Source of the DNA: CG2-30-36-16 sp964372115
GTDB taxonomy: Bacteria; Bacteroidota; Ignavibacteria; Ignavibacteriales; Ignavibacteriaceae
Reading direction: 5' to 3'
Assembly: GCA_964372115.1 (NCBI GenBank)
Contig: CAYJPN010000018.1
Location: forward strand, 1 to 64,000
DNA length: 64,000 nucleotides
Part shown: piece by piece, positions 63,189 to 64,000 of the stretch
Position numbering within the stretch: position 1 is the stretch's first letter
Layout: every line of letters begins with the position of its first letter
Notes under the pieces: generated by a model
What the model was told of the DNA's origin: nothing
What the model saw: the letters and a program-made list of their open reading frames with translations, nothing else
Database searches by the model: none
Program-made: the position numbers and the translations under genes

Positions 63189-64000
63189 ATGAAAACTAAA
63201 TATTACTCAATCTGCCTGGTCTTCTTAATTGTGTTTTGTATTACCTTTAGAATTGACGGGCAAGAGAAAGATTTGCTCACAATCAATAGCGTTAAGGAAG
63301 TCGGACAAATTGAAGTGGGTGGTCCATATGTAGGCATCGAAATTCATAAAAGCTTTCCTTTGTTAAATCGCATAAGCTTTTATTACCCGGTTGCAAACAG
63401 TATTGATATTAGCGAGGATTATTGGAAGCGTGAAAATTACAGAGTTATGTCTGTAGGATTAAAAGTTGGAAGTGCTCCAAAAAGGTTTTTGAAAAATCAA
63501 GTATATAAAGTCTCTCAAACACCATACTCTGCTTCCTTTGACGGGAAGGATGCCGGCAGTGAAATTAAAATCAAATACGAGTTTTGTAAGGATCAACCCG
63601 CGATGGTGATAACTTATGAAATTACCAATGCGGCTGCGACTGAAAAAGATTATGAAGTATATACGCGATTAGAAACAACGCTACGTACAAGCCACACATA
63701 TAATATAGTGGATAGCGCATACACAACATTTCAGGAAAACGGTTCAATAATTAGAATAAATTATCCTTATTTAGAAACAGGCGATGCGCAAGTATTTATA
63801 ATGAATGCCGGGTTGAATCCTTCAAGTTTTACCACTAAAAATGAAAAGAACAGTGAATTTAAAAACCTCGATGATTGGTGGTTAAACAGTGAAAGTCCTC
63901 TTCCGGGAAAAATAATTCAAAAAGAGAACCCCGGCGAACCTGCTTCTGCGTTCATCTACAAAAAACGTTTATCTCCAGGGGCATCAATAAAAATTATCCA
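63189..64000 (+). CDS. Secreted protein, 5' part only (cut by window end)
   Basis: An open frame of 270 codons starts with ATG at 63189 and runs past the end of the window without a stop. It has a signal peptide (KYYSICLVFLIVFCITFRID to GQ). The visible body is beta-rich (GGPYVGIEIHKSFPLLNRIS, MVITYEITNAAATEKDYEVY, TRLETTLRTSHTYNIVD), suggesting the N-terminal beta-sandwich that precedes an (alpha/alpha)6 barrel in several glycosidases. It lies 32 bases after the LamG protein on the same strand, so it probably belongs to the carbohydrate locus. The family is not recognised. Confidence 0.7.
   Translation, partial: MKTKYYSICLVFLIVFCITFRIDGQEKDLLTINSVKEVGQIEVGGPYVGIEIHKSFPLLNRISFYYPVANSIDISEDYWKRENYRVMSVGLKVGSAPKRFLKNQVYKVSQTPYSASFDGKDAGSEIKIKYEFCKDQPAMVITYEITNAAATEKDYEVYTRLETTLRTSHTYNIVDSAYTTFQENGSIIRINYPYLETGDAQVFIMNAGLNPSSFTTKNEKNSEFKNLDDWWLNSESPLPGKIIQKENPGEPASAFIYKKRLSPGASIKII

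Overview
The window looks like chromosome from a member of the Bacteroidota/Chlorobiota-Ignavibacteriota lineage, most likely Ignavibacteria. Three full-length secreted proteins end in the type A type IX secretion (T9SS) sorting domain with the QNYPNPFNPST-type motif, there is a PorV/PorQ-family protein, the two-component system is of LytS/LytTR type, and the DNA is AT-rich with frequent TTG starts. I see no tRNA, rRNA, CRISPR array, complete insertion sequence or prophage. Several intrinsic terminators are clear.

Region 1 (1-7,100) holds a zinc-ribbon/B-box protein, a lipoprotein with a regulatory-like domain, the frameshifted remnant of a T9SS cargo protein, and a 1,498-residue T9SS surface protein. 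The latter has an N-terminal Cys-Gln thioester-type domain, an SdrD B-like domain, a DUF11 domain interrupted by a choice-of-anchor-A domain, and seven sialidase/BNR-like repeats.

Region 2 (7,100-29,900) is mostly housekeeping, stress and envelope genes: a ferredoxin-type protein, an ECF sigma factor with a FecR-like anti-sigma factor, a DUF255/YyaL protein, a MazG-like pyrophosphohydrolase, an orphaned YchF 5' fragment, a small GNAT protein, a LytS/LytTR pair, an RRM RNA-binding protein and an EamA transporter. A five-gene export operon (LolA-like protein, two FtsX/LolE-type permeases, ATPase, outer-membrane barrel) lies divergent from a TetR regulator, with two operator-like dyads between them. 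MsrB, an amidase, a trans-sulfuration enzyme and a cyclic-nucleotide-gated-type channel follow.

Region 3 (29,900-36,350) is accessory: a lysozyme-like three-gene cassette, a VOC protein, a MITE-like inverted-repeat element, an ArsR-DUF2087 regulator with a duplicated operator and a GIY-YIG-like partner, an orphan LacI regulator, and two long non-coding stretches.

Region 4 (36,350-64,000) is one long co-directional carbohydrate-utilisation locus, probably for beta-mannosides. It has a LacI regulator with tandem operator-like sites, a zinc alcohol dehydrogenase, a T9SS protein made of two near-identical modules, a TonB-dependent receptor, a 1,084-residue secreted protein, a PorV/PorQ protein, a parvulin-type isomerase, an ABC sugar importer without its ATPase, two different GH130 phosphorylases, a secreted six-hairpin-type protein, a GH2 beta-mannosidase, an aldo/keto reductase, a large LamG-containing T9SS protein and the start of another secreted protein cut by the window edge. 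The inferred flow is: surface binding and cleavage by T9SS proteins, TonB-driven passage of the outer membrane, ABC uptake, then cytoplasmic phosphorolysis and hydrolysis to mannose-1-phosphate and mannose. No SusD homologue is seen; the large secreted protein next to the receptor may take that place.
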